This document shows, piece by piece, positions 1-11,127 of a stretch of DNA of 64,000 bases (positions are counted from its first letter, which is position 1; each line of letters begins with the position of its first letter). Below the pieces are notes generated by a model. It had not been told where the DNA came from, searched no databases, and was given only the letters and a program-made list of their open reading frames with translations. The position numbers and the translations under genes are program-made. This stretch comes from Heracleum sosnowskyi (taxonomy: Eukaryota; Streptophyta; Magnoliopsida; Apiales; Apiaceae), in NCBI GenBank assembly GCA_030848705.1, contig CM061238.1, positions 80,190,685-80,254,684 on the forward strand. Reading direction: 5' to 3'.

Positions 1-1367
1 CAGGTGTCTCAATAAATAAGAATCAGGATTAATCTGGTAATCACAAGAGACTACAAGGTATGAATTATGAATCAAAATAGAACTGTCAAGTTAGAGATAA
101 ATAGGTTGTTTCAATCACATGATAAGAATAAGAACTGGTTATGCAACAAGTAATTGAATTAAGAATTGCAAAACAGGAATCTTACTACGACACTCCGAAC
201 AAAAGAGTACGAGTTAGTAAACTTGCCTTTGGTCCTTTGCTATTACGCAAAGCCGAAGTAATATGATTCTCATCTTCTTCTATCTTATGTCATCACAATT
301 TCTATTCTGATAACTCTTGGTTCCGGCGCATATGCGGTTGCTACGAGTCTGCACTACCGAGATCGTGCCCGCCCAACTATTCACTAGTTAAATATAAGAT
401 GTACTTTAGCCTTTAGCCTTCAGACTTCAACTCTACTTAATATAAATGTTTATAAACTTAAGCGAATGTATTTTCTACAGAAAATCGGGCATGACCTATT
501 CGTAAAGTGGACGCTGCCCTGCTTTAAAACACCAAAACTTTCTAACTCAATCATCCACAAACAATCCACAGTTTATTCAATACTCCATTCATCTGCCTTG
601 ACTTGCAGTAAACATGTAAGAAAATAAATCTGCTTTGACTTGCAGTAAACATATAAGAAAATAAACTTGCCTTGACTTGCAGTTACTTTATCCAAAAATA
701 AACAATCACTTCAACATTTATCACGTAGCAAGTCAAATAACTAATTCACATAATTTCCTATACTTCACATAACACATATCACATGTTTCATTCACGTAAG
801 CATTTAAACTAGCATATCATATCATATACAATTGCCAAATAATAATCATTTAATAGTCCTGTCGAAAATCCGGCAGCACTTCCTCTATTTATATAACAAT
901 CCACCTGTTTTAAACTAATACCAACAATCAAGAATCAAATTACAAACTAACATATTCATATAACTTAACTTAATCAACTTGAACTCACAACTATAAAATT
1001 AACATACTCAACTCGATATACCATTTAAACACATAACAATTATCAGCTCATATGCCACTATATGATACCAAACTTATTATCATACTATCGGAAATAAAAA
1101 TCAGATTTAACTAGTTAGAAAGATGGACAGTTTATAGTATAAAGATGAACTCGGACGAAAAAGTGTAAAACATAAAAATTGCAAAAAATTCCGAGGTAAG
1201 GCTCGTTAAAAATGAACAAGTAACGAGTTCACAAACTTTAAAACAAGATGATGCAGAAGCAGACTCAGCCCTGTTCACAAAATTTAATCACATACTGATA
1301 TAACTCATCAACATATAACCGCACATAGCATTTAATCACACATTTATAATTACGTAAAGAATACAAG
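1..1367. other. TE-derived noncoding sequence left of the Athila-type insertion
   Basis: No credible coding sequence. The stretch is AT-rich and continues beyond the window. Two short motifs (about 483-510 and 862-890) resemble a motif at about 8691-8720 beyond the inserted element: an A-run, then TCGG or CCGGCA, then TGACC or CACTTCC. This suggests that both sides belong to the same kind of LTR or LTR-flanking sequence, possibly of Tekay/Del-type gypsy elements. That assignment is inference; no domain or second LTR is visible here. Confidence 0.4.
592..690. repeat. 37-bp tandem repeat, about 2.6 copies
   Basis: Copies start at 592, 629 and 666 and share the core TTGACTTGCAGTAAACAT followed by AAGAAAATAAA. 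The third copy diverges after TTGACTTGCAGT. It is a simple local tandem duplication in TE-like sequence with no visible function. Confidence 0.75.
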
Positions 1368-1618
1368 TGATAAGTGGATTTCATATCCACTTGGATCGTC
1401 CTAAATTGGCTTAAATTGATCGTTTTGTTCTCAAGTGTGTGGTGTTTGTGATGTGTTTTGTGTTATTATGTGCAGAGCTATAGAATTGGCAGAGTTGTGG
1501 ATTTGTTGGGCTACCTGCACATCATTCACTGTTTGGGCCATATCTCGAGATGTAGAAGTCAGAATTGGACGAGTAAACAGTCCACGCGAAGAGAAAAGAA
1601 TTCTGGACAGAAATCCAG

Positions 1619-1703
1619 GCGCGCCCGCGCCGCCTTCCGCGCGCCCGCGCTTCATTTGGCAGAAAACCCGGCGCGCCCGCGCCGCCTTGCGCGCGCCCAC
1701 GCG
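1619..1703. repeat. GC-rich duplicated GGCGCGCC module in the LTR
   Basis: Two copies about 51 bp apart (1619-1651 and 1670-1703). Each has the form GGCGCGCCCGC, 10 nt, GCGCGCCC. The module is a sharp GC island in an otherwise AT-rich LTR and lies upstream of the TATA-like box, so it is probably in U3. The 3' LTR has it at 7202-7286. A related module occurs inside gag at about 4352-4405. Confidence 0.9.
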
Positions 1704-1772
1704 TGAAAATTGCTGGAAATTGCAGTTTTGTGGTTAGAAAAGGAAATTTGCCAAAGTTGTCAACCCTAAGCT

Positions 1773-1779
1773 TATATAA
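1773..1779 (+). promoter_or_regulatory. Candidate TATA box of the Athila-type LTR
   Basis: TATATAA after CCCTAAGCT, about 1 kb before the LTR end. It is a plausible U3 promoter element. A second AT-rich candidate lies at about 1831-1840, so the real start site is uncertain. Confidence 0.45.
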
Positions 1780-2788
1780 TTCATTGGTGGACGTTTTCCA
1801 AGATATATACAGATACAATCCATATACATATTTATATATAAGTCCACCGGTGAGGAGAACAAGAAGACGGCTGATTTACGAAGACCTAGCTTTCATCTAA
1901 TCTTTGTATTCTTCTAAATTAGGCGATACTTTGGATTCTCATTTGTTCTTTCTAAACCCTAGTTATTTTATTCAGTTTTCCAGACTATTTACTATCATGT
2001 TTTCATCAGAACCCACGATGATGAACGGTTCGATTATGAACTAATCGTCGTCGTGGGATTCTAACGGATTTATTTATGGATTCTAATAGTTAATTGTTTT
2101 AACGATTTGTGTGTGATGTATTCTTGATAACCTAGTTTGGTTGTGATTATTCTTCTTGGATGAGTAGCTAACATCTAAGATTATTTGTTAATCTTTATTG
2201 AATGCGAAAGTGGATATAGAGATTTAGAACTTGCCATGCTAGCATAGGTTTATGTATGTTTGTCATGCATGATTCGTAGGTAATTTTAACCATCTTACCT
2301 GCCCTATGTAATCTGAATGGATAACTTGCTCGTTAAACCGTTATGTTTTCAAATCTTATAGACATATAGGGTCTAAGCATAATTGGTGTCTACCCAACTT
2401 CTATCTCTTTTGTGGATGTTTGAGTAGTTTGGTATACGTATACTGAAAGGTAGCGTGTACTGATTTCGTGTTATCCGATTAGTTATCACAACCGTCACAT
2501 GCATTGATTAAAGACAAAAGACTCTAGATGAAGTACTTAATGAAGTTAGGATCCCATGTTTATTCTTATAAGTAAATTTACAGAAATCTGTTCTTTAGTT
2601 AATCACAAACTCATTAGTTAATTAAAACACAATCTTTGATAATTGTCTTAGCATTGAATAATAACCATACATTGTTGCATAAGTGCTAAACTATTTTAAC
2701 CAAAGCAGTCTCTGTGGGAACGAACTTTACTTAATCCTATATTACTTGTGACCGTGTACGCTTGCGTGATTTTGTGCGAACAAGTTTT

Positions 2789-2806
2789 TGGCGCCGCTGC
2801 CGGGGA
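2789..2806 (+). other. Primer-binding site (tRNA-Asp type)
   Basis: TGGCGCCGCTGCCGGGGA begins 6 nt after the LTR end. It resembles the 3' end complement of plant tRNA-Asp, with C where T is usual near the middle. Athila-lineage elements characteristically use this primer. Confidence 0.85.
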
Positions 2807-2926
2807 CTCGGTGTTATTTTTATAGTTTATGTGCTTGTCATCAGTGGTCGTTAAAGTTCACTGACTCGGATTATACTCATCAATTTTACTTTGTTTGGTG
2901 TGTTTTAGATACTTAAGTGAAAGTGT

Positions 2927-5635
2927 ATGCGAACACGTTCGCAAACTCGGAAAGCAGAACTTGAATTGAATCTAGTTATGGGAGAACCTGTAGCACCAGA
3001 AACGAAGGCTTTGAAGGACTATTCTCAGCCTAAGATCAATGACATTCAGTCGAGCATTGTCAGGCCGGCTATTGCAGCCAATACCTTTGAAATCAAGCCT
3101 AGTACGATTCAGATGGTGCAGAATTCAGTTCAGTTTGGGGGTGCTCCAACGGAAGATCCTAATATGCATATTAGGGATTTCATTGAGATCTGTGACACCT
3201 TCAAATTCAACGGAGTGTCGGAAGATGCTGTGAAGCTGAGACTTTTCCCATTTTCTCTGAGGGATAAGGGTAAGGGCTGGTTGCATTCTCTACCAGCTGG
3301 TTCTATCACTACATGGGAGGATCTTGCTCAGAAGTTTCTCACTAAATTCTTCCCCATGGCTAAAACAGCTGCAATCAGGAATGCTCTTACTCAGTTTTCT
3401 CAACATTCTGGAGAAACTTTATGTGAGGCTTGGGAGCATTACAAGGAGATGCTTAGGAAGTGTCCTCATCATGGAATGCCTGATTGGATGGTAATAAATT
3501 GTTTCTATAATGGTCTGGGAGGTCAATCTCGACCAATGCTTGATGCGGCATCAGGTGGAGCTCTGTGGGCTAAGAGCTATGATGAGGCTTATGAGCTAAT
3601 TGAGATGATGGCTGCTAATGAATATCAGAATCCAACTGGAAGGCTATCGCAAGGTAAAGTAGCAGGGGTTCTGGAAGTGTATGCAGCTACGGCAATAGCA
3701 GCTCAGCTGAAGGCTTTGTCAATGAAGGTGGATTCCTTGTCTAACTATGGAGTTCAGCAGGTGGCTAGTGTGTGTGAGCTTTGTGCAGGGGCACATGATA
3801 CGAATCAGTGTGCCATATCTAGTGAATCGGCACAGTTCGTGAGCAATTTTCAGAGATCACAGCAGCCAGTGCCTAATGCCTATCATCCCAACAACAGGAA
3901 CCATCCTAATTTCAGCTGGAGTAACAATCAGGGTGGTCAGAATCAACCTCAACAGCCATATCAGCAGTATGGAGCAAGGCCATTCAACCCTTCTGGTTTT
4001 CAGCAGCAGTATGCTCCAAGGCAACCGTATCAACCACCAGGTTTTCAACAACCTTCTCAAGGCAATGCTGGTCAGTCATCTAATGAAAAGTCTGAATTGG
4101 AGGAATTGAGGCTAATGTGCAAGAGCCAAGTTGTTTCCATCAAGACTTTGGAGAATCAAATCGGTCAGATTGCTAATGCATTGTTGAATAGACCACAGGG
4201 AACTCTCCCTAGTGTTACGGAAGCTAATCCAGGCAAAAGAGAGGTCAAGGAACATGTAAAAGCAGTTACCTTGCGATCTGGAAGGGTTACGAATGATCAG
4301 AACTCAGAAACAGCGCAAAACGAAAAAAAATTGAAAAGTGAACAGTACCTAGGGCGCGCCCGCACTGTTCATAGCGCGCCCACGCCCCCTATTCTGCCAG
4401 AAAGTGAAGAAAATGGTGAAAAAGTTGATCAGTTGGGGAACAATCCGGAAAAGCGTGACCATTTGACTGAGAAATCTGTTCTGAAGCAAGCTACAGAGAT
4501 CAAGGAGGTCTATCCTCCCCCACCATTCCCCAAACGTCTTCAGAAGCAGAAGTTGGATAAGCAGTTCGCTAAATTTCTGGAGGTTTTCAAGAAGTTGCAC
4601 ATCAACATACCTTTTGCGGAAGCTCTAGAACAAATGCCGAGCTATGCAAAGTTCATGAAGGGTATTCTATCTCGGAAGTTGAAACTCGAGGAGTTGGAGA
4701 CCGTCGCTCTTACAGAAGAGTGCAGTGCTATTCTACAGCAGAAGTTACCTCCTAAACTGAAGGATCCAGGGAGTTTTACCATACCTTGCACTATTGGCAA
4801 TCAACTTTTCAGCAAATGCTTATGTGATTTGGGAGCTAGCATTAATCTAATGCCAATGTCTGTTTTTAAGCAACTTGGGTTGCCTGAGCCGAAACCAGTT
4901 AATATGACCTTACAGTTGGCTGATCGGTCGATCACATATCCGAGGGGTATAGTGGAGGATGTCTTGGTAAAGGTGGATAAGCTGATTTTTCCTGCTGATT
5001 TTGTTATTCTTGACTTTGAGGAGGATAAGAAGATTCCTATCATCTTGGGAAGACCTTTTCTGGCTACTGGCCGAGCGTTGATCGATGTTCAGAAAGGAGA
5101 GCTCACAATGAGGGTGAGTAATCAAAAGGTCATCTTTAATGTGTTCAAGGCTATGAAATTCCCGACAGAGGAGGAAGAGTGTTTTAGCTTGAAGATGGTT
5201 GATACGGGTCAGAGAAAGGAGTTCGATCAGCTGTTAAGCAAAAATTCGGACATGCACAAGTTTGAGCATCACATCAGTGATTCCATTGACAATTCTTCCA
5301 TTCGAGATCTTTCGAATGTCAAGCTTGGAAAACTTCCACCACATTTGAAGTATGTCCTTCTGAATGATGAGTTGGTGATTTTTAAAGAGTGTGAAGATAA
5401 TGTGTTGAGAAGGTGGAACAAGGATGATGAGGTAAAAGAGTGTTCTTATCAATCGACGGAGAAGCATAAACACCTTAGAGGTGTAAAGAAGAAAAAGAAA
5501 AAATCGATTGGTGGAAAAGTCAAGGTGAAGTTTGATTTGGAAAAGATGTGGGAAGAAAGCAAGAAGGTTATCAAACAATGGGTGAATGGTCCTTCTGCTA
5601 AGGACAAGTCAAATGCGATCTTCGAGCCACCATGA
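2927..5635 (+). CDS. Gag-protease polyprotein of the Athila-type element
   Basis: Open frame of 902 codons without breaks. Residues about 60-250 form the retrotransposon gag region; LRLFPFSLRDKGKGWLHSLP is the typical capsid stretch. A zinc-knuckle-like motif (CELCAGAHDTNQC) lies near residue 287, followed by a Gln/Pro/Asn-rich linker (about 305-385). The aspartic protease lies at about 620-730, with its catalytic motif near residue 634 (CDLGAS, so D-L-G instead of the usual D-T/S-G) and the flap-side ILGRPFLATGRALID. The C-terminus is Lys-rich and ends before any reverse transcriptase. PPHLKYVLLNDE near residue 805 looks like a leftover of the segment that joins protease to RT in autonomous relatives, so pol was probably lost by deletion. 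The start at 2927 gives MRTRSQTRKAEL, usual for this gag type. Confidence 0.9.
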   Translation: MRTRSQTRKAELELNLVMGEPVAPETKALKDYSQPKINDIQSSIVRPAIAANTFEIKPSTIQMVQNSVQFGGAPTEDPNMHIRDFIEICDTFKFNGVSEDAVKLRLFPFSLRDKGKGWLHSLPAGSITTWEDLAQKFLTKFFPMAKTAAIRNALTQFSQHSGETLCEAWEHYKEMLRKCPHHGMPDWMVINCFYNGLGGQSRPMLDAASGGALWAKSYDEAYELIEMMAANEYQNPTGRLSQGKVAGVLEVYAATAIAAQLKALSMKVDSLSNYGVQQVASVCELCAGAHDTNQCAISSESAQFVSNFQRSQQPVPNAYHPNNRNHPNFSWSNNQGGQNQPQQPYQQYGARPFNPSGFQQQYAPRQPYQPPGFQQPSQGNAGQSSNEKSELEELRLMCKSQVVSIKTLENQIGQIANALLNRPQGTLPSVTEANPGKREVKEHVKAVTLRSGRVTNDQNSETAQNEKKLKSEQYLGRARTVHSAPTPPILPESEENGEKVDQLGNNPEKRDHLTEKSVLKQATEIKEVYPPPPFPKRLQKQKLDKQFAKFLEVFKKLHINIPFAEALEQMPSYAKFMKGILSRKLKLEELETVALTEECSAILQQKLPPKLKDPGSFTIPCTIGNQLFSKCLCDLGASINLMPMSVFKQLGLPEPKPVNMTLQLADRSITYPRGIVEDVLVKVDKLIFPADFVILDFEEDKKIPIILGRPFLATGRALIDVQKGELTMRVSNQKVIFNVFKAMKFPTEEEECFSLKMVDTGQRKEFDQLLSKNSDMHKFEHHISDSIDNSSIRDLSNVKLGKLPPHLKYVLLNDELVIFKECEDNVLRRWNKDDEVKECSYQSTEKHKHLRGVKKKKKKSIGGKVKVKFDLEKMWEESKKVIKQWVNGPSAKDKSNAIFEPP
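4351..4405 (+). repeat. LTR-like GGCGCGCC module inside gag
   Basis: GGCGCGCCCGC, 10 nt, GCGCGCCC, then CGC and a CAGAAA tail, inside the gag reading frame, where it encodes part of a linker between gag and protease. The same arrangement and spacing occur in the LTR at 1619-1651. GC content here is far above that of the surrounding gag sequence. Confidence 0.8.
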
Positions 5636-6950
5636 TTTGATTCACATTTGTCCGGCTAAATGACATTAACGACAGCGCTTCGTGGGAGGCAACCCATGTG
5701 TTAGGTATGTTTCTACTATCTTTCTTATTACCTTCAATGAGGACATTGAATATTTTAAGTTTGGGGGTGATAATTAAGGAATGGTAATGTTAGTGTGTGT
5801 TCATGTAGGATTCATATTGCATTAGTAGTTAATTCATTCATATCTTTGCATGTTTTGTCATATAGAGCATTCTGTTTTGCATATTATTTGTTTATCTATC
5901 ATGTGAGTCCATTTAGTTGCATTTGCATAGCATGCATATTTCATGATCTCTTATGACTTGGCTATTTCCGTTGATGAGTCGATGTTGATGGGAGTGTGGT
6001 AGTGATAGATAGAGGGCTGATTAAGTTCCTATGAATTGACTTGCATGCCAGAAACAAAATAATTTCACAAGTCTCATTGGTTGCTTTTAGATTTGATCAG
6101 ACCATGTTTGTTTGGATGTTAGAATTTAACCACTTGCTTATATTTAGAATGTTTTCTATTCTCTTGAAATTAAAAGAAGCACTTAAGTCTAAGTTTGGGG
6201 GAAACCAGGGATTTCATGCTAGTTGTTAATAAAGGCTAGGTGTCAAATGGCTAGTAGCCGGCTCATTGAAAAGATGAGTAGTCTAGGGTGGGATGAGAAA
6301 AAGGCAAAGCGCACTCATTCCGAAATTTAAAAAAAAATAGAAAAAAAAGAAGAAAAAAAGAAGAAAAAAAAAAGAGTTGTGTTAGTTGTTTTATGCAAAA
6401 TTGATCAGGTTGAGCTCTTTAATACTCGAGCAATTAAGTTCTAGGGGACTTTGTGCCTAGTGACCTAAGACTTTTCCGGTCTGGGATGCGCTAACCTAAC
6501 GCTCGCTACATGGGTATTATTGTATAAGCCTTTTGGGGTCTCAACCATTGCACGGTTAAATAAGCATGTGTGTAGTAATAAAGCATGATTTTCTGTCTAA
6601 CTCAAGTGAAGGTTGAGGTGTCTTTAAGTGGTTTCTTGTGTCTAGAGTTCATTCTGTTTATAAGTTTGTGGTTGTTTTGGTGAAGAATTGGATATGGTCT
6701 TGATTTAGTTTGGGAGTATATTGATGAGCATTGCACACACGCACGTTTCTGTGTTTGTTTGTTAGTATAAGGGGATTTGTTCGAACTCTGTTTGAAAGAT
6801 TGCATTCCTTGAGTTGTTGGCTTGTTGATTGGTAATGGTTAGTTTGAGGGGATCGTTTGCATTAGCATATTAGTTGCATTCATGCATTGCATTATAGTTA
6901 TTAGAGTTTGTTTATGCTTGAGGACAAGCATCGGTTTAAGTTTGGGGGTG
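5636..6950 (+). other. 3' untranslated part of the Athila-type element with polypurine tracts
   Basis: No coding sequence. GGGAGGCAACCCA at about 5685-5697 is typical of Athila-like 3' regions. The purine-rich motif AAGTTTGGGGG occurs three times (about 5757, 6190 and 6939). The last one directly abuts the 3' LTR and is the likely primer for plus-strand synthesis. A long A/G-only run lies at about 6326-6376. Confidence 0.75.
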
Positions 6951-8365
6951 TGATAAGTGGATTTCATATCCACTTGGATCGTCCTAAATTGGCTTAAATT
7001 GATCGTTTTGTTCTCAAGTGTGTGGTGTTTGTGATGTGTTTTGTGTTATTATGTGCAGAGCTATAGAATTGGCAGAGTTGTGGATTTGTTGGGCTACCTG
7101 CACATCATTCACTGTTTGGGCCATATCTCGAGATGTAGAAGTCAGAATTGGACGAGTAAACAGTCCACGCGAAGAGAAAAGAATTCTGGACAGAAATCCA
7201 GGCGCGCCCGCGCTGTCTTCCGCGCGCCCGCGCTTCATTTGGCAGAAAACCCGGCGCGCCCGCGCCGCCTTGCGCGCACCCGCGCGTGAAAATTGCTGGA
7301 AATTGCAGTTTTGTGGTTAGAAAAGGAAATTTGCCAAAGTTGTCAACCCTAAGCTTATATAATTCATTGGTGGACGTTTTCCAAGATATATACAGATACA
7401 ATCCATATACATATTTATATATAAGTCCACCGGTGAGGAGAACAAGAAGACGGCTGATTTACGAAGACCTAGCTTTCATCTAATCTTTGTATTCTTCTAA
7501 ATTAGGCGATACTTTGGATTCTCGTTTGTTCTTTCTAAACCCTAGTTATTTTATTCAGTTTTCCAGACTATTTACTATCATGTTTTCATCAGAACCCACG
7601 ATGATGAACGGTTCGATTATGAACTAATCGTCGTCGTGGGATTCTAACGGATTTATTTATGGATTCTAATAGTTAATTGTTTTAACGATTTGTGTGTGAT
7701 GTATTCTTGATAACCTAGTTTGGTTGTGATTATTCTTCTTGGATGAGTAGCTAACATCTAAGATTATTTGTTAATCTTTATTGAATGCGAAAGTGGATAT
7801 AGAGATTTAGAACTTGCCATGCTAGCATAGGTTTATGTATGTTTGTCATGCATGATTCGTAGGTAATTTTAACCATCTTACCTGCCCTATGTAATCTGAA
7901 TGGATAACTTGCTCGTTAAACCGTTATGTTTTCAAATCTTATAGACATATAGGGTCTAAGCATAATTGGTGTCTACCCAACTTCAATCTCTTTTGTGGAT
8001 GTTTGAGTAGTTTGGTATACGTATACTGAAAGGTAGCGTGTACTGATTTCGTGTTATCCGATTAGTTATCACAATCGTCACATGCATTGATTAAAGACAA
8101 AAGACTCTAGATGAAGTACTTAATGAAATTAGGATCCCATGTTTATTCTTATAAGTAAATTTACAGAAATCTGTTCTTTAGTTAATCACAAACTCATTAG
8201 TTAATTAAAACACAATCTTTGATAATTGTCTTAGCATTGAATAATAACCATACATTGTTGCATAAGTGCTAAACTATTTTAACCAAAGCAGTCTCTGTGG
8301 GAACGAACTTTACTTAATCCTATATTACTTGTGACCGCGTACGCTTGCGTGATTTTGTGCGAACA
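6951..8365 (+). repeat. 3' LTR of the Athila-type element
   Basis: 1415 bp, aligned end to end with 1368-2782 without gaps. I count nine differences by eye, four of them in the GC-rich module. It is followed by the target duplication ACAAG at 8366-8370. Confidence 0.95.
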
Positions 8366-10669
8366 ACAAGATTTAAACAATCATTCATACTTTAAATCCG
8401 ATTACCACTGGATTAAATAAAATTAATCAAAATCAATCACTTCAGTAAATCAAGAAATTAATCAAATCGGGTAAATAATAAAACAATTTTTGAAAATATT
8501 AATTAAATTTGATTTATAATTAATCGAGATTAAATAATAATTAATTAATAAAATTCACCAATTAGTCACTCAATTAATTGATCAATTAAATCATTAACAT
8601 TATTATCTAAAACCGATTAAAAATAATCAAATCTAATTACTCTTTGAGACACCAATAATAAAATAAATTTAATAAGTATATAGATTTTACAAAATTTCGG
8701 CATGACCCGTTCGTAAATAGGACTATCCACAAAATTTGCATGTAATATGTTGCGCCCCCAGTCACAGGACGAACAACACAGTACAACACCAACAACATCA
8801 TGTATACTCAACACTAAATAAAACAACATATACTCCATAAAATAATGGACAAACAAAATCCCCCAAATTGGGAATTAAATAAAGTAAACTAAAATTATTA
8901 CCAAAAATCAATTTCTTAGCACTAAAACAACTCCACATATTTAACATGTACATAAACGAGGCTAAAACTAATTTCCCCATTCAAAATTAACTAACTAACT
9001 AAAATCATAATAATACTAAAAATCAAATAATGCCTTTAAAACAATTTAAACACCTCAACATATTTATATAATCAATTACAAACAAATTCCCCTAACTCGG
9101 GAATTACTAAACATAAATTAAAATTGCCACCAAAATCAAGCTCGGTACTTTAACAAATTAAGCACCGCATTTATATACATAAACAAGCTACGAACAACTC
9201 GAACAATTACCGAAACTAAAATCGCAAACTAAATCAAATCTTGTAAAAAAAATTTGAACAACAACAATTAAGCATGTAAAACGATTATACACAATCATAT
9301 AAATCTATCCCAGTCATCAAAATAAGTGAACGAACTCAGAATCAAAAAAGCCCCAATTTTTGAATAGGAACCCTAATTTATTTATTTTTCCAGAATTAAA
9401 GAAAACTTTATATAAAACTGAAAATTCATCCACTGATGAAACTAATTGCAGATTCAGAAATTAGATTATAAGAGCTTCGATTCGACTACTTGAAATCCAA
9501 AATCCGATATCAATAACACCTTCAAAATTAGTTTTGATTCTCAAGAACACGAAGAACACGACAATCAAACATCGAATTCTATACGTTACTGAACTCTAAA
9601 TTCAACATATAATATATGAAATTTACTGGAAAAACGTACTCTACACGATGGTAAAATCAAAATTAGCAACCAACCACGTTTACAACAATTCATAATTATA
9701 ATATATATAAATTAAATTAAATAAAAAACAAATAGAAATTCAGAATTTTACCCCACACGAAATCTGATGGTAGATTATGAAACTAGACTTCAAGATCTTC
9801 GATTTGAGTACTCGATCTTTGGATTTGGATTCCTACATCACCTTCAAAATTGGCTTTGATCCTCAAGAACAGGAGAGAGAAAAAGATTAAAAAAAAACAT
9901 TTTGATTTCTTGATTCATAAAACCTGCGTGCGTGAGTATATATCTGTAGGTGTATGTTAGTTAGTAAATAGGTTAGGATAGTTAAAAGATAAGGTTAGGT
10001 GGGTTGTGTTAAATATTAACACAACTATTCCACCTAACACCCAATAACTCTGTATTGAACTATCTTTTACGAACGAAAACTCTAAAAATAAATATACTCG
10101 ATATTATAAAAATAATTCCCAACCACTAAAATATTTTTAGTACGAACTTATAACTTCCACTCAATTAGTGGATAAATATTAAAAAAAATTATTTACTCTA
10201 AAAATTGAAATAATTATGCACAAAATTTCTATAAAACCCGGATTTTACAGAACTGTAAAAATATTGAATTTTTGAATACTTTTATAACTCACCCAAATAC
10301 CAATGGGCACAAATAAGATACCGGGTAAAATTTTGGTACTAATAAAATACCACTTTGATACCAAAAAATTTCAAATATTCTAAATCTCCCAAGAATGTAA
10401 AAATACTAAATTTTTGAATATTTTATAATTTAAACAAAATAAAACTTTGAATCCGAATAGAATATCGGATAAAATTTTGGCGCAACTAAAATACCGATTC
10501 GATCCCCAAAATTCTAAAACATACTCAATTCGATAATATCGAAAAAATAATCAGCTTTCACAAAAAATTTAAATAAAATACACACATAATTTCATTCCTC
10601 CTCTTTGAGAAAAGCAATAAAATATTTAAATAATAATATTAATAAACCCTGAAAATTCGGGTTACTACA
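8366..10669 (-). repeat. Probable LTR of an older gypsy element, minus orientation
   Basis: No coding sequence. The right edge reads, on the minus strand, TGTAGTAACCCGAATTTTC, a typical start of long Tekay/Del-type LTRs. At exactly this point (10669/10670) homology to the duplicated copia fragment begins, so this is an insertion edge. The sequence is AT-rich. Two diverged copies of a segment (about 9430-9560 and 9755-9880) both contain the phrase CACCTTCAAAATT with CTCAAGAACA. The left end of the element was not found; the Athila-type element sits inside it. Confidence 0.45.
9994..10036. repeat. Short inverted repeat
   Basis: GTTAGGTGG and TTGTGTTAA are mirrored by TTAACACAA and CCACCTAAC around a central AT core, giving a potential hairpin in the old LTR sequence. 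Confidence 0.6.
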
Positions 10670-11127
10670 TAGAAGCCAGAAGACAATATCCCCAAAAAGA
10701 GTCAGGAAGATAAGATTGGAATTTAAGTGCTCTTGTCATTTCAAGAAGAGTTATGTGCCTCCTCTCAACTCTCCCATTTTGTTGGGGAGTGTAGGGGCAA
10801 GTAGTCTGATGAATAATGCCATGTTTAGCAAAGAAGCTAGTAAGGTCAGAGTTAATAAACTCTCCACCATTAATTATCACTCCTTATACATTTAATAGAA
10901 GAACTGAATTGATTTAAGACATAAGCATAAAAGTCTTGAATAGATTGAACGACGTGATGTTTAATAGGCAAAAGTATGGTCCAAATAGCCCTACTGAAAC
11001 CATGCATAAAACTATGTGTTGCAGCATAATGAGCAGAAAGATGAGAAGATTGACTGATGTTGATAGAAGAAGTTGGCATGACATTATTTAGCTGATATAA
11101 GCCATCTACCAAATTACCAAGTACCAA
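10670..11127 (-). pseudogene. Copia integrase fragment, fused by deletion (copy A)
   Basis: On the minus strand a GAG-pre-integrase piece (VDGLYQLNNVMPTSS) is joined directly to integrase core sequence (SRAIWTILLPIKHHV), then DNGGEF and PYTPQQNGRVERRH. Copy B shows that about 270 bp between them are missing. A small insertion of about 4 bp at about 10871 shifts the frame between IRSDN and GGEF. The fragment ends at the LTR inserted at 10669. No functional protein is possible. Confidence 0.85.

Larger units (their letters stand above)
1368..2782 (+). repeat. 5' LTR of the Athila-type element
   Basis: 1415 bp, TG...CA, same length as the copy at 6951-8365. It holds a TATA-like box near 1773, a GC-rich module at 1619-1703 and an AT-rich remainder. 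Short ORFs in this LTR recur almost unchanged in the other LTR only because the sequence is duplicated; they show no sign of being genes. Confidence 0.95.
1368..8365 (+). mobile_element. Complete non-autonomous Ty3/gypsy element, Athila type (gag-protease only)
   Basis: A 6998-bp element with two 1415-bp LTRs (1368-2782 and 6951-8365). Both LTRs start TGATAAG and end GCGAACA. The 5-bp target duplication ACAAG lies at 1363-1367 and 8366-8370. Behind the 5' LTR is a primer-binding site matching tRNA-Asp apart from about one base, and a G-rich polypurine tract precedes the 3' LTR. The only long ORF (2927-5635) encodes gag and an aspartic protease; reverse transcriptase, RNase H and integrase are absent. 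Movement would therefore need proteins from a related autonomous element. The LTRs differ at about 9 positions by eye, so the insertion is young. The Athila assignment rests on the tRNA-Asp primer site, the gag and protease sequence style and the GGGAGGCAACCCA motif after the ORF. Confidence 0.93.

Noticed and set aside
1431..1900. Several ORFs of 65-100 codons repeated at 7014-7483
   Set aside because: They lie in the two LTRs, overlap on both strands and recur only because the LTR is duplicated; no domain, and the GC-rich module explains the Arg/Ala-rich translation.
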